A stretch of DNA of 64,000 bases from Paenibacillus sp. URB8-2 (GTDB lineage Bacteria; Bacillota; Bacilli; Paenibacillales; Paenibacillaceae): assembly GCF_013393385.1 (NCBI RefSeq), contig NZ_AP023239.1, forward strand, positions 1,426,001 to 1,490,000, written 5' to 3'. Below the pieces are notes generated by a model, which worked only from the letters and a program-made list of their open reading frames with translations, made no database searches and had not been told where the DNA came from. Numbering within the stretch: position 1 is the stretch's first letter; the number at the start of each line of letters is the position of its first letter. The position numbers were made by a program, and so were the translations under genes. Of the stretch, positions 7,450 to 16,284 are shown piece after piece.

Positions 7450-8664
7450 ATGGCGAATTTTAAACCTTCGGCAGTCATCGGCCGGCTTCCCGAGCACTAT
7501 TTCAGGGCACTTAAGGAAAAAGTGGCCGACTATCGCAGCAGAGGTATAGATATTATCGATCTGTCCAGCGGAAATCCGGATCAGCTGACCCCGGAGCATA
7601 TTGTCCACAGCTTGAAGGAAGCGGCCGACAGGCCGGAGAACCATGGATACCCTCCTTTTTACGGGAAAAAGAGTACGCTTGAAGCCGTCGCCGCCTTTTA
7701 CAAGCGCGAGTATGACGTTGATCTGGACCCGGAAACGGAAATCGCCGTATTTCACGGGTCGAGCACCGGAATTATGGGGATTGCACAAACATTGCTCGGA
7801 ACCGGCGATGTTCTGCTGACGGCCAACCCGGCCTATCCGCCTTATAATGCCGCCGCTGCGCTGGCCGGGGCGGAGGTGCACGCGATCCCGGTATACGAGA
7901 AGGACGGATTTCTGCCGGATTACCGGACGGTTCCCGAAGAAATCGTTCGCCGCGTCAAACTGCTGCTGCTCAATTACCCGAACAATCCTACCGGAGCAGT
8001 GGCGACGCGGACATTCTTCGAGCAGTCCATCGCCTTGGCCGCCGAGCATCATTTTCCGGTGGTGAACGATTTTGCATACGGCGCGTTCGGTTTCGACGGG
8101 CATAAGCCGATTAGTCTTCTGCAGATCCCCGGGGGCAAGGAGTACGGCGTGGAGATCAATACGCTGTCCAAGACCTACAATATGGCGGGATGGCGGTTCG
8201 GGTTCGCTGTCGGCAACGCTTCGGTCATCACCGCCCTTAAGCTGTATCACACCCATGCGTACAGCACGATATTCGGAGCGGTGCAGGATGCGGCAGCAGA
8301 CGCTCTGCTTGGGCCTCAGGGCAATGTGAAGCAGCTGACCGGATGCTATGAACGCAGGCGCGATTCTTTAGTATCGAAGCTGCGCAGCATCGGATGGGAC
8401 GTTTCCGCTCCCAAAGGAACCTTTTTCGCCTGGTTTAAAGTGCCGGCAGGCTATCGTTCGCGGGAATTTGCCGAGAAACTGCTGGAAGAGGCTCATGTGG
8501 CGGTCGCACCGGGCGAGGGATTCGGCTCGCAGGGCGATTCCTATGTGCGGATCGGACTGGTGAACAGCGAGGAACAGCTTCTGGAAGCCGCCGAGCGGAT
8601 CGCCAAGACGGGAATCTTCCACAGGTCTGCCGTTCAGTCAAGCGAGGGGAGCCGACGAGGATGA
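7450..8664 (+). CDS. PLP-dependent class I/II aminotransferase in the met operon
   Basis: A 404-residue fold-type I aminotransferase. The PLP lysine is K241 in TLSKTYNMAGWRFGF; NYPNNPTGAV and NDFAYGAFGFDG are the other cofactor motifs. A GAAGGAGG ribosome binding site precedes the ATG. It sits inside the metQ-metN-metI transporter operon and overlaps metN by four bases (ATGA), which implies a sulfur amino acid substrate, for instance interconversion of methionine and 4-methylthio-2-oxobutanoate. That role is inferred from position; by sequence alone it could be any broad aspartate- or diaminopimelate-type aminotransferase. Confidence 0.9.
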   Translation: MANFKPSAVIGRLPEHYFRALKEKVADYRSRGIDIIDLSSGNPDQLTPEHIVHSLKEAADRPENHGYPPFYGKKSTLEAVAAFYKREYDVDLDPETEIAVFHGSSTGIMGIAQTLLGTGDVLLTANPAYPPYNAAAALAGAEVHAIPVYEKDGFLPDYRTVPEEIVRRVKLLLLNYPNNPTGAVATRTFFEQSIALAAEHHFPVVNDFAYGAFGFDGHKPISLLQIPGGKEYGVEINTLSKTYNMAGWRFGFAVGNASVITALKLYHTHAYSTIFGAVQDAAADALLGPQGNVKQLTGCYERRRDSLVSKLRSIGWDVSAPKGTFFAWFKVPAGYRSREFAEKLLEEAHVAVAPGEGFGSQGDSYVRIGLVNSEEQLLEAAERIAKTGIFHRSAVQSSEGSRRG

Positions 8665-9755
8665 TCGAATTACAGGACATTCACAAAACGTTTAAACGCA
8701 AAGGACAGACGATCGAAGCGCTGAAAGGCGTAAACTTACGGGTGAATAAAGGCGATATTTTCGGTGTCATCGGGTACAGCGGCGCCGGCAAAAGCACACT
8801 GATCCGGATGGTAAATTATCTGGAGCGGCCGACAAAAGGCCGGGTCTTGGTGGAAGGTGAAGCGCTGGATCAATTCTCGCCGGCGCAGCTCCGCAAGGCC
8901 AAGAAGAAGATCGGGATGATTTTTCAGCATTTCAATCTGCTGGAATCCAAGACGGTATACGACAACATCGCCATTCCGCTCGTGCTGCTGAAGCAGGACA
9001 AGAATCGTATCCGGGAGCGCGTGACCGAGCTGCTGCGGTTTATCGGGCTAAGCGACAAAGCGGACAGTTATCCGAAAGAGCTGTCGGGAGGCCAGAAGCA
9101 GCGGGTGGGCATAGCCAGAGCGCTGGCGAGCAATCCTTCGATTCTTTTGTGCGACGAAGCCACCTCGGCGCTTGATCCGCAGACAACCAAATCCATTTTG
9201 GATCTGCTCAAAAAGATCAACGAACAGTACCATATCACCATTCTCATCATCACACATGAAATGGCCGTCATTCAGCAAATTTGCAACAAGGTGGCCGTTA
9301 TGGAAAAAGGTGAGATCATCGAGCAGGGCGAGGTGCTGGAAGTCTTCGGCAATCCGCAGCATCCCACTACGGAGAGCTTCGTGCGGACCGTTATCCAAAC
9401 CTCCGTTCCGGAAAGTGTACTGCGTACGCTGAGTCCCGAAGGAGCGGGGCGGCTGTTCAAACTGAAATTCGTAGGCGGAAACGCCTCGGAGCCGATTATC
9501 GACAGCCTGATCCGAAAATATAACGTCAGGGTCAATATCCTGTTTGCCAATATGAGCGAAATCCAGAATACCACGCTTGGAACCTTGATCTTGCAGATAC
9601 AGGGCGAGGACAAGGATATTTTCCGGGCAGTGGAATTTCTTGGAACACGGGGCGTGGAAATTCAGGAGCTTCGGGAGTTTCAAAGCTTTTCGGCAGCCGG
9701 GGATGTCGAAGAGGGTGTAGAGCAGAGAAAGATTAAGGAGGTGAAAGCCGTATGA
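8661..9755 (+). CDS. metN: Methionine ABC transporter ATP-binding protein MetN
   Basis: A 364-residue ATPase with Walker A GYSGAGKST (38-46), signature LSGGQKQRVGIARAL, Walker B ILLCDEATSALD and the switch histidine in ITHEM. Beyond the ATPase core, residues ~255-340 form the NIL (ferredoxin-like) domain characteristic of MetN, where cytosolic methionine binds and inhibits transport. It overlaps both neighbours by ATGA, indicating translational coupling from the aminotransferase through to metI. The ~20-residue charged C-terminal tail is slightly longer than usual. Confidence 0.96.
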   Translation: MIELQDIHKTFKRKGQTIEALKGVNLRVNKGDIFGVIGYSGAGKSTLIRMVNYLERPTKGRVLVEGEALDQFSPAQLRKAKKKIGMIFQHFNLLESKTVYDNIAIPLVLLKQDKNRIRERVTELLRFIGLSDKADSYPKELSGGQKQRVGIARALASNPSILLCDEATSALDPQTTKSILDLLKKINEQYHITILIITHEMAVIQQICNKVAVMEKGEIIEQGEVLEVFGNPQHPTTESFVRTVIQTSVPESVLRTLSPEGAGRLFKLKFVGGNASEPIIDSLIRKYNVRVNILFANMSEIQNTTLGTLILQIQGEDKDIFRAVEFLGTRGVEIQELREFQSFSAAGDVEEGVEQRKIKEVKAV

Positions 9756-10408
9756 ATACGATTATCACCGCCGATCAGCTGTTTCAGGCGCTGCGCGAAA
9801 CGGTGGTCATGGTGGGCGTATCGCTTTTTTTCGGGGCATTGCTTGGAATACCGATCGGCATTGTGCTAGTTATTACCCGGCCCGGAGGCATTTTGCAAAA
9901 CAGATTCGTATACGGGGTGCTGGGTCCGGTGATCAATGTGGTCCGGTCGCTGCCGTTCATTATTTTGCTGGTCGCCATCATTCCTTTCACCCGTATGCTC
10001 GTTCATACTTCCATTGGGACCAGCGCCGCCATCGTTCCGTTGGTCGTCTATGTGGCGCCGTATATCGGCCGGCTGGTCGAGAACTCCCTGCTGGAGGTCA
10101 GTCCCGGAATCATGGAAGCGGCTGAAGCGATGGGAGCGACGACGTTTCAGGTGATCTGGCATTTTCTGCTCCCCGAGGCGTTCGGTTCCCTGATCCTGAC
10201 GATGACCACCGCGACCATCGGACTCATCGGCGCTACTGCGATGGCCGGAACGGTCGGCGGGGGAGGCATCGGCGATCTCGCCATATCCTACGGCTACCAG
10301 CGATTTGATACTTTCGTCATTCTAGTTACGGTTGCTATTCTTATCGTGTTTGTTCAGGGCATACAATCCGCTGGTAACCGGCTTGCCCGCAAGGCGCGCC
10401 GGGATTAG
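9752..10408 (+). CDS. metI: Methionine ABC transporter permease MetI
   Basis: A 218-residue permease with five or so spans. It has the MetI-type motif EAAEAMGATTFQVIWHFLLPEA, which is its ATPase-coupling loop, and GTVGGGGIGDLA near the C-terminus. It overlaps metN by four bases. Together with MetN and MetQ it forms a D/L-methionine importer in the cytoplasmic membrane. Confidence 0.95.
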   Translation: MNTIITADQLFQALRETVVMVGVSLFFGALLGIPIGIVLVITRPGGILQNRFVYGVLGPVINVVRSLPFIILLVAIIPFTRMLVHTSIGTSAAIVPLVVYVAPYIGRLVENSLLEVSPGIMEAAEAMGATTFQVIWHFLLPEAFGSLILTMTTATIGLIGATAMAGTVGGGGIGDLAISYGYQRFDTFVILVTVAILIVFVQGIQSAGNRLARKARRD

Positions 10409-10476
10409 CGGCAGGCGGACCGTAAAATCTTGAACTGTGAACTTGAACGGTGGAAAACGAAGGAGGAATGAGAAGG

Positions 10477-11598
10477 GTGGAAGATACACTGATCGTTCGC
10501 GCGGCTCCGCAGGAATATATTTGCGGGCAAGGCTGCTGGAACGGACTTGAGCATCATCTGGAGCGCAGGGGGATTTCCTCCGCACTCGTCGTGCGCGGCG
10601 GGCGTTCATGGGAAGCGGCGAAGGGCTATTTTCCCGATTTCAAGCGGCTTGAGCTTCAGTTTTATCGTTACGGAGGAGAGTGCACCTACGCCGAGCGGGA
10701 TGTGATCGCCTCGGAGGTGACCCGTCTCGGGCTTCAGGCCATTATCGCCGTCGGCGGAGGCAAGGTCAGCGATTCGGCGAAGGCAGCGGCGGCGCTGCTG
10801 CGGATTCCCGTTATCATTTTGCCTACCTTGGCGGCAACCTGCTCGGCCTGGTCTTCCCTCAGCGTCATGTATGACGAGGCCGGAACGATGGTCGGCTTCG
10901 AAGTCTATCCTCACAGCAACTCGCTCGTTCTGCTGGACCCGCGGGTGATACTGGATTCACCTCCGGAGCTGCTGGTCGCGGGGATCGGGGATACACTGGC
11001 CAAATGGTATGAAGCCGACGCGATTATCGCCCATTTACCCTCCCCGTCCGAAGAGATCGCGCTGGCTCATTATGCCGCGCGCCGATGCCGCGACAATCTG
11101 ACGGCCCACAGCGCCGAAGCGCTTGCCGCGCAGAAGGCGGGGGAGCTGAACGACGCTTTCGTAAGAGTCGTGGAGACGAATATACTGACCGCCGGCCTTG
11201 TGGGCGGCTTCGGCGAAGACTACGGCCGTACCGCGGGCGCGCATTCCATTCACGATGCCCTGACGATTCTGCCGGAGACTCACCAGCTGCTGCACGGGAG
11301 CAAGGTAGCTTACGGAGTGCTTGTCCAGCTCGTTCTTGAAGGAAAACGGGAGGAGATCGGCCGTCTTCTTCCGTTCTATGGAGAGATCGGGCTGCCTGGC
11401 ACCCTGAAGGACATGGGGCTAGGCGGTCTGACCCGTGAGGGGCGGCTCATCGTCGCTGCCCGCGCGGTTGAACCAAGCGCGTCCATCCATCGGATGCAGG
11501 GAACGTACGATGCGGTGAAAGTGGCGGATGCGATGGAAGAGCTGGAGAGTCTTGTTTCGGCGCTTCGCGCACGCGAAACCGCCGCTGCCAGCCGCTAA
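10477..11598 (+). CDS. Iron-containing alcohol dehydrogenase family enzyme (glycerol dehydrogenase/HcxA-like)
   Basis: About 373 residues. The GTG at 10477 is chosen because AGGAGG ends ten bases upstream; the GTG at 10450 precedes that ribosome binding site. The NAD(P) motif AVGGGKVSDSAKAAA and metal ligands are visible: the Asp in GIGDTLAKWYEA, the His in GAHSIHDALT and the His in LLHGSKVAYGV. The fold is that of GldA and of E. coli YbdH (HcxA), a 2-oxoacid reductase encoded beside the methionine aminotransferase YbdL. Its place 70 bases after metI and before mtnN suggests reduction of a keto acid derived from methionine; this is inference. Confidence 0.85.
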   Translation: MEDTLIVRAAPQEYICGQGCWNGLEHHLERRGISSALVVRGGRSWEAAKGYFPDFKRLELQFYRYGGECTYAERDVIASEVTRLGLQAIIAVGGGKVSDSAKAAAALLRIPVIILPTLAATCSAWSSLSVMYDEAGTMVGFEVYPHSNSLVLLDPRVILDSPPELLVAGIGDTLAKWYEADAIIAHLPSPSEEIALAHYAARRCRDNLTAHSAEALAAQKAGELNDAFVRVVETNILTAGLVGGFGEDYGRTAGAHSIHDALTILPETHQLLHGSKVAYGVLVQLVLEGKREEIGRLLPFYGEIGLPGTLKDMGLGGLTREGRLIVAARAVEPSASIHRMQGTYDAVKVADAMEELESLVSALRARETAAASR

Positions 11599-11652
11599 GG
11601 GGAGACATGCCGGGCTAAGTGCAATCGATGCCCCGGCTGAAGGAGAGAAACG

Positions 11653-12375
11653 ATGAGCATAGCGATCATTGGCGCAATGGAAGAAGAGGTTGAAGTCTTG
11701 CGAAGCCGGCTGGAAAATGTCCGGAGAACGGAAGCGGCTGGAGGCAGTTATTACAGCGGAACTTTGGAGGGGCGGGACATTGTGCTGCTGCAAAGCGGCA
11801 TCGGCAAAGTCAACGCGGCGCTGACGACGACGCTTCTAATCGAGCGGTATCAGCCGGAGCTGATTATTAATACCGGCGCTGCCGGCGGTATTGGAAGCAG
11901 CTTGCGGATCGGCGATGTCGTCGTCGGGACGGAGCTGGCGTACAGCGATGTCGACGCGACGGCTTTTCTCCAGTACGAATACGGTCAAGTGCCGCGTATG
12001 CCGGCCCGTTATCCTGTGCCGGAGGAATTTCTGGCGCTTGCTCGGCAGTTGGCCGCCGCCCGGAAGCAGGACGGGAGAGTCTTGACGGGCCTGATTACGA
12101 CCGCCGATTCTTTTATCGGCAGTAAAGAGGCAGCCGACTTCATCCGCGGGCGGTTTCCGGAATCGCTGGCGACGGATATGGAAGGTGCCGCGATCGCTCA
12201 AACCGCGTACCGTTTCGGTGTGCCGTTTCTGGCGGTGCGCGCCATTTCCGATCTCGCCGGCAGCGAGGCGGAAGGGCTGTTCACTTCCCATCTTGATCTG
12301 GCGGCCGTGAACGCCGCCGAGTTTGTTCTGGACTGGGTGAAGCTTTATCGTCCGGCGTTTCACGCCGAAATTTAA
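11653..12375 (+). CDS. mtnN: 5'-methylthioadenosine/S-adenosylhomocysteine nucleosidase
   Basis: A 240-residue PNP-fold nucleosidase (also called Pfs). The N-terminus IIGAMEEEVEVL places catalytic E12 in its standard position, and D200 in AISDLAGSEA is the base-activating aspartate; NTGAAGG is the nucleoside-binding motif. It hydrolyses MTA and SAH, releasing adenine and giving S-ribosylhomocysteine for LuxS. AAGGAGAG precedes the ATG. It is the last gene of the metQ-led run and is followed by a strong terminator. Confidence 0.97.
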   Translation: MSIAIIGAMEEEVEVLRSRLENVRRTEAAGGSYYSGTLEGRDIVLLQSGIGKVNAALTTTLLIERYQPELIINTGAAGGIGSSLRIGDVVVGTELAYSDVDATAFLQYEYGQVPRMPARYPVPEEFLALARQLAAARKQDGRVLTGLITTADSFIGSKEAADFIRGRFPESLATDMEGAAIAQTAYRFGVPFLAVRAISDLAGSEAEGLFTSHLDLAAVNAAEFVLDWVKLYRPAFHAEI

Positions 12376-12405
12376 GATTCACGGCGAGCACTTGCAAATA
12401 CAAAC

Positions 12406-12460
12406 AAAGGGAGCGCAAGACCCGTATTGTTCGGGCTTGCGCTCCCTTTTCCTTTTTGTT
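12406..12460. terminator. Strong terminator between mtnN and the convergent HAD gene
   Basis: The arms AAAGGGAGCGCAAG and CTTGCGCTCCCTTT pair perfectly, extended by CCCG / CGGG inside with one bulged A, followed by TTTTCCTTTTTGTT. The opposite side is also U-rich when read on the minus strand, so it probably serves both genes. Confidence 0.88.
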
Positions 12461-12495
12461 GTAAAAATGTATTGGTTAAAGGCTGTTGAGAGTGG

Positions 12496-13290
12496 TTATT
12501 GCAAGATGAATTTATCAATAACCTGCTTGACGCCGTCCTCGTTATTGCTTGCCGTTATATAGTTCGCAATTTCCTTCAGCGCGGGAATGGCATTGCCCAT
12601 CGCTACGCCAAGACCGGCAGTCTCCAGCATTTCATGGTCGTTCCAGGAGTCGCCGACCGCGATTGTCTCGGACAAGGAGCAGCCGAAATAGTCTGCCAGA
12701 AATTCAAGCGCCAGCCCTTTCGTGCCTTCGCTGTGCATGATCTCGAGAAAGTGCGGCTTCGATTTGGTAATGTGAACCTCGCTGCCGAGCAGCTCCCGGA
12801 GTTTGGGCGACAGTTCGTCAAGGAAGTCTGGATCGTCGATAATCAGCAGCTTGGGTGTCTTGATCGAGGCAAGCTTTTCCCAATCCGGTTCAATGTAATA
12901 TTGGGTCTTGTTCAGCGTTGCATAATCGACCAGCTTCTGGTTCTCCTCGCGGGAATACAGCTTGTCGTCAATATAGGTTTGCAGATGCAGGTCGTGTTCA
13001 ATGCAATACTTAAAGACTTTATGAACCGCGTTCTGAGGCACATAGCGCTCGTACAGCACTTTCTCGTCGATCAGGTTCTTAACCAGGGAGCCCTGATATG
13101 TAATGATCGGCACGTTAAGTCCGGTCTGGCGGGCAATGGCCTGGGCGGATGCGTAGGCGCGTCCGGTGGCAAGCGTAACGACTACACCAGCGGCAACTGC
13201 CGCTTCCAGCGCCTGCTGTGTGGCGGGGGTTACTTCCTTGTCGTCATTGATCAGCGTATCGTCAATATCGATGGCAATCAGCTTGTACAT
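12496..13290 (-). CDS. Cof-type HAD-superfamily hydrolase
   Basis: 264 residues from the ATG at 13290, preceded by AAGGAGAG. HAD motif I is IAIDIDDTL (nucleophile D8, acid/base D10), motif II LATGRAYA, and motif IV AVGDSWNDHEMLETAG; the large C2B cap between motifs II and III marks the Cof/YidA subgroup. Members dephosphorylate sugar phosphates, FMN or similar small metabolites, and specificity cannot be read from sequence. It appears to be a single-gene unit convergent with mtnN. Confidence 0.92.
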   Translation of the reverse strand: MYKLIAIDIDDTLINDDKEVTPATQQALEAAVAAGVVVTLATGRAYASAQAIARQTGLNVPIITYQGSLVKNLIDEKVLYERYVPQNAVHKVFKYCIEHDLHLQTYIDDKLYSREENQKLVDYATLNKTQYYIEPDWEKLASIKTPKLLIIDDPDFLDELSPKLRELLGSEVHITKSKPHFLEIMHSEGTKGLALEFLADYFGCSLSETIAVGDSWNDHEMLETAGLGVAMGNAIPALKEIANYITASNNEDGVKQVIDKFILQ

Positions 13291-13446
13291 TCGGTTTCTC
13301 TCCTTAGTAAGTCCGCTGTTTGGGAAACGGACAATTTGACTAAATTGTATCCTAAAAATAAGGGGAGAACAATCGCATAAATACGGACTGGACAAAAGGA
13401 AAGAGGCTTGTTATACTTCGATAGCCGCACATTTGTTCGCGTTTGT

Positions 13447-13493
13447 AAGAAATGGTGCTGTCCCGTTTAGAGGACGGCGCAGCCATTTCTTCA
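13447..13493. repeat. Half copy of the palindromic repeat (second hairpin only), copy D
   Basis: AGAAATGG (13448-13455) and CCATTTCT (13483-13490) enclose a GTCC / GGAC inner stem, matching the second hairpin of copies A-C. The arms differ from AGAAACGG / CCGTTTCT by one compensatory C:G to T:A change. It lies between the divergent HAD and membrane hydrolase genes. Confidence 0.6.
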
Positions 13494-13523
13494 TAGCATC
13501 TTAGAAAGGGGCGTTGCATAGCG

Positions 13524-14237
13524 ATGATGGGCAAATCCCACCTGGTGATCAGCACCGGGGTCACTCTGTCGGCCATGCAGCTGGCCGGCTGTCATATCAC
13601 AGTTCCCGCCGTCGCCGTAGCGGCGCTCAGCTCGCTGCTGCCCGACATCGATGAACCGAATTCGCTGCTCGTACGCAAGGCGGTTCCCACCTTTTTGCTG
13701 CGTGCGCTGCAGTTAACGTTAATCGCCGCCGCCGTTTTTCTGTATTTTGCGGATATTGCGCCATATCCCTGGAATATCGTGCTGGCGTTGCTCATTGGCA
13801 GCGTGGCGTTTCTGCCGGGACGAAGGCTGCGCAAGCTCATCATGCTGCTGATCGCAGTAGGACTGATAGCGTTCGGGAGCGCCTATGATCCGTGGAATAC
13901 GATCGCCGGTTGTATTCTGGTCATTGCCGCGCTGGTTCCCCACCGGGGACTGACCCATACCCTGTACGGCATAGCCGGGTGGACGGCGCTGCTTTATTTT
14001 GCCGGGAGGGGAATAGAAGGCGGGGACATCCTGTGGATTGCCGGCGGTCTGTCATACGCGCTGCATCTGCTCGCGGACTCGCTCACCCAGCGGGGCATCA
14101 CACCGCTGCCTCCCCTGCCCTTTAAGCTTCGTCTGAAGCTGATGAGCACTGGCACGAAGAAGGGCGGGGCCGTTGAAGGCATCTGCGTGACGCTGACGCT
14201 GGTGCTGGTCGTCTTGACTTTTGTTGTTGGCCGGTAG
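13524..14237 (+). CDS. Membrane-bound metal-dependent hydrolase, YdjM/DUF457 family
   Basis: A 237-residue multi-span membrane protein. The family pattern is clear: MGKSHLVISTG at the N-terminus, LLPDIDEPNS after the first span, VPHRGLTHTL in the middle and YALHLLADSLTQRGI near the C-terminus, giving the His/Asp residues proposed to bind metal. Related proteins include LexA-regulated YdjM of E. coli and phospholipase-like membrane hydrolases. The ribosome binding site is AAAGGGGCG. Function is not established for the Gram-positive members. Confidence 0.87.
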   Translation: MMGKSHLVISTGVTLSAMQLAGCHITVPAVAVAALSSLLPDIDEPNSLLVRKAVPTFLLRALQLTLIAAAVFLYFADIAPYPWNIVLALLIGSVAFLPGRRLRKLIMLLIAVGLIAFGSAYDPWNTIAGCILVIAALVPHRGLTHTLYGIAGWTALLYFAGRGIEGGDILWIAGGLSYALHLLADSLTQRGITPLPPLPFKLRLKLMSTGTKKGGAVEGICVTLTLVLVVLTFVVGR

Positions 14238-14290
14238 CGGTTAGCTTTGGATCATTGAAGTTCCACAGGGTCGCCCTAGCGCGGCCTAAG

Positions 14291-14350
14291 GCGCGGAGAG
14301 CTTTTCATCGTTCGGATTCATCGGAACCTTGAGCCCTCCGCGCTTTTTTG
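14291..14350 (+). terminator. Terminator after the YdjM-like gene
   Basis: GCGCGGAG and CTCCGCGC form an 8-bp GC-rich stem across a loop of about 37 bases, followed by TTTTTT. The long loop makes it weaker than a textbook terminator. Confidence 0.6.
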
Positions 14351-14475
14351 TCAAAATAATTTGACTTTCTTTAAAGGAGCACAAATAATGAAACTCAGCT
14401 TGAGTTGATCAGTGAATGCTATGATTGAATGGAAGCCGGCGTACATTTTGCAAGCGCAATCAAGGGGAAGGTGGT

Positions 14476-16284
14476 ATGGGAGTGCGAAACGGTATATCGG
14501 AATGGTTCGGAAGACTGCCGATCCGCAGAAAGATCGTCCTTATATTTTTGCCGCTGATCATCTTTCCGCTGCTTGCGCTTGGTCTGCTGTCCGGTGAAAT
14601 GTTCAGCCGCTCGGTGATTGAGAAGACGAAGAACAATGTCCGGGACGAGTCCCGGCTCATTCTCTCGCAGATTGACTCCATCGTGAAAAACACGGAGAGC
14701 AGCGCAAATATCATGACGACCGATATCATCCGTCTTTATGATGAACGCTCGGCTTCGTCCGAGGAGATACAAGAGGAAAAGTTCCGTAATCTGATGGAGA
14801 GCCGACTTTCCATTGACCTTGTGCTGTTTCCCGATGCGGACTCGGCCGTATTCGTCGATGTGACCGGAAGGGTGTACTCGTCCTACCCTCCCCAAGAAAG
14901 CCGGGATAGGAAGGTATTATACAGCGGCCTGCCGGAAAAGGTAAAATTGATGGGCAGCTACGGTGTGGGCCGCTGGCTGCCGGTGGAACGGCGGGATTTC
15001 ATGGTAAGCGACCCCGCTGTTCCGGTGCTGACGCTAGGTAAGATCGTATTCAACCTGGATACCGGCAGCCAGCTGGGTACGCTGTTTGTCAATGTCAAGG
15101 AGACAACCTTCGCTTCGATTCTTCAGGTCATGGGTGAGAGCTCGTCTTCCAAGCAGTATTATATTGTTGACGGCTCCGGCAGAATTGTCTCTTCGCCCAA
15201 TGAACGGCTGCTGCTGACGCCGTTTGCGGCGAGCGTAGCTCCGGGTCTTCTGGAGCGTGAAGCCCCGGTTTCTGACATTGTCGGCTCGGGGAAGGGGAGC
15301 AGCCTGGCGACGCTAATCGCTTACGACAGGTTGAACTGGAAGCTGGTAAACATCGTTTCGCTTCAGACGCTGAACGGCGATATCCGCCGGAATTTTGCTC
15401 TGACTTTCGCATTCGGCGCCTTATGTCTGCTGCTGTCGCTGCTGCTTGCGGGGAAGCTGTCCCAGATCATCGTGAATCCTTTGCTTCAAGTTACAAAGGC
15501 GATGCGAAAGGTGAAGGAGGGCGACATCAATGTCTCTTCGCCGGTGACGACGCAGGACGAAACGGGACTGATCGCCACGGTCTTCAATTCGATGGTGCAG
15601 CAGATCAAGGAGCTGCTTAAAGCCATAACCGAGGAACAGGGCCGCAAGCGGGAGTACGAGCTGGCCCTGATTCACGCGCAGATCAAGCCTCATTTTTTAT
15701 ATAATACGCTGGATACGATTTATGTGCTTAACGATTTGGGACTGAACGAGGAAGCTCGGGATACGACCAAGGCGTTGGCCGACTTCTACCGGGTGGTTCT
15801 GAGCAAGGGCAGTGAGCTGATACCGCTTGCAGACGAGATTGACAATGTCCGGGATTATCTTAACATTATGCAAGTCCGCAACCCCGACGTGCTGCGCTAT
15901 GAAATCGATATTCCGATTGAACTGGAGAACGTGATGGTGCCCAAGCTGTCGCTTCAGCCGCTGGTGGAGAATGCCATTTACCATGGTCTGAAAACCAAGG
16001 GCAGTCAGGGATTAATTGTCATCCGGGCAAGGAGAGACGGCGGCGATGCGGCGATTGCCGTTATAGATAATGGGGTAGGAATGTCGCCGGAGCAGGTGCT
16101 GCGGGTTACGCAGTTTACCTCCGGGAACGGCAAGCCCGCATCAATCGGAATATACAGCGTATACGAACGTATCAAGCTCTATTTCGGCGAGCCGTACGGA
16201 CTGACGGTGCGGAGCAAGCCGGGAGCAGGGACGATAATGGAAATGAAGGTGCCCGGAAAGGAGGGGAAGGATGGCAATGTATAA
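14476..16284 (+). CDS. YesM-type sensor histidine kinase (module 1)
   Basis: 602 residues from the ATG at 14476 (AAGGGGA upstream). Order: short basic N-terminus, membrane span ~22-42, extracellular sensor domain to ~300, second span ~308-328, HAMP domain (NPLLQVTKAMRKVKEG), His_kinase segment with phospho-acceptor H406 in QIKPHFLYNTLD, then the ATPase domain with NAIYHGLK and VIDNGVGMS. This is the LytS/YesM family that senses carbohydrate outside the cell. The regulator gene overlaps its end by 14 bases. It probably drives the transporter at 17691-20846. Confidence 0.94.
   Translation: MGVRNGISEWFGRLPIRRKIVLIFLPLIIFPLLALGLLSGEMFSRSVIEKTKNNVRDESRLILSQIDSIVKNTESSANIMTTDIIRLYDERSASSEEIQEEKFRNLMESRLSIDLVLFPDADSAVFVDVTGRVYSSYPPQESRDRKVLYSGLPEKVKLMGSYGVGRWLPVERRDFMVSDPAVPVLTLGKIVFNLDTGSQLGTLFVNVKETTFASILQVMGESSSSKQYYIVDGSGRIVSSPNERLLLTPFAASVAPGLLEREAPVSDIVGSGKGSSLATLIAYDRLNWKLVNIVSLQTLNGDIRRNFALTFAFGALCLLLSLLLAGKLSQIIVNPLLQVTKAMRKVKEGDINVSSPVTTQDETGLIATVFNSMVQQIKELLKAITEEQGRKREYELALIHAQIKPHFLYNTLDTIYVLNDLGLNEEARDTTKALADFYRVVLSKGSELIPLADEIDNVRDYLNIMQVRNPDVLRYEIDIPIELENVMVPKLSLQPLVENAIYHGLKTKGSQGLIVIRARRDGGDAAIAVIDNGVGMSPEQVLRVTQFTSGNGKPASIGIYSVYERIKLYFGEPYGLTVRSKPGAGTIMEMKVPGKEGKDGNV

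Noticed and set aside
12499..13380. Long plus-strand reading frame of 293 codons
   Set aside because: Antisense shadow of the HAD hydrolase gene, with no ribosome binding site.
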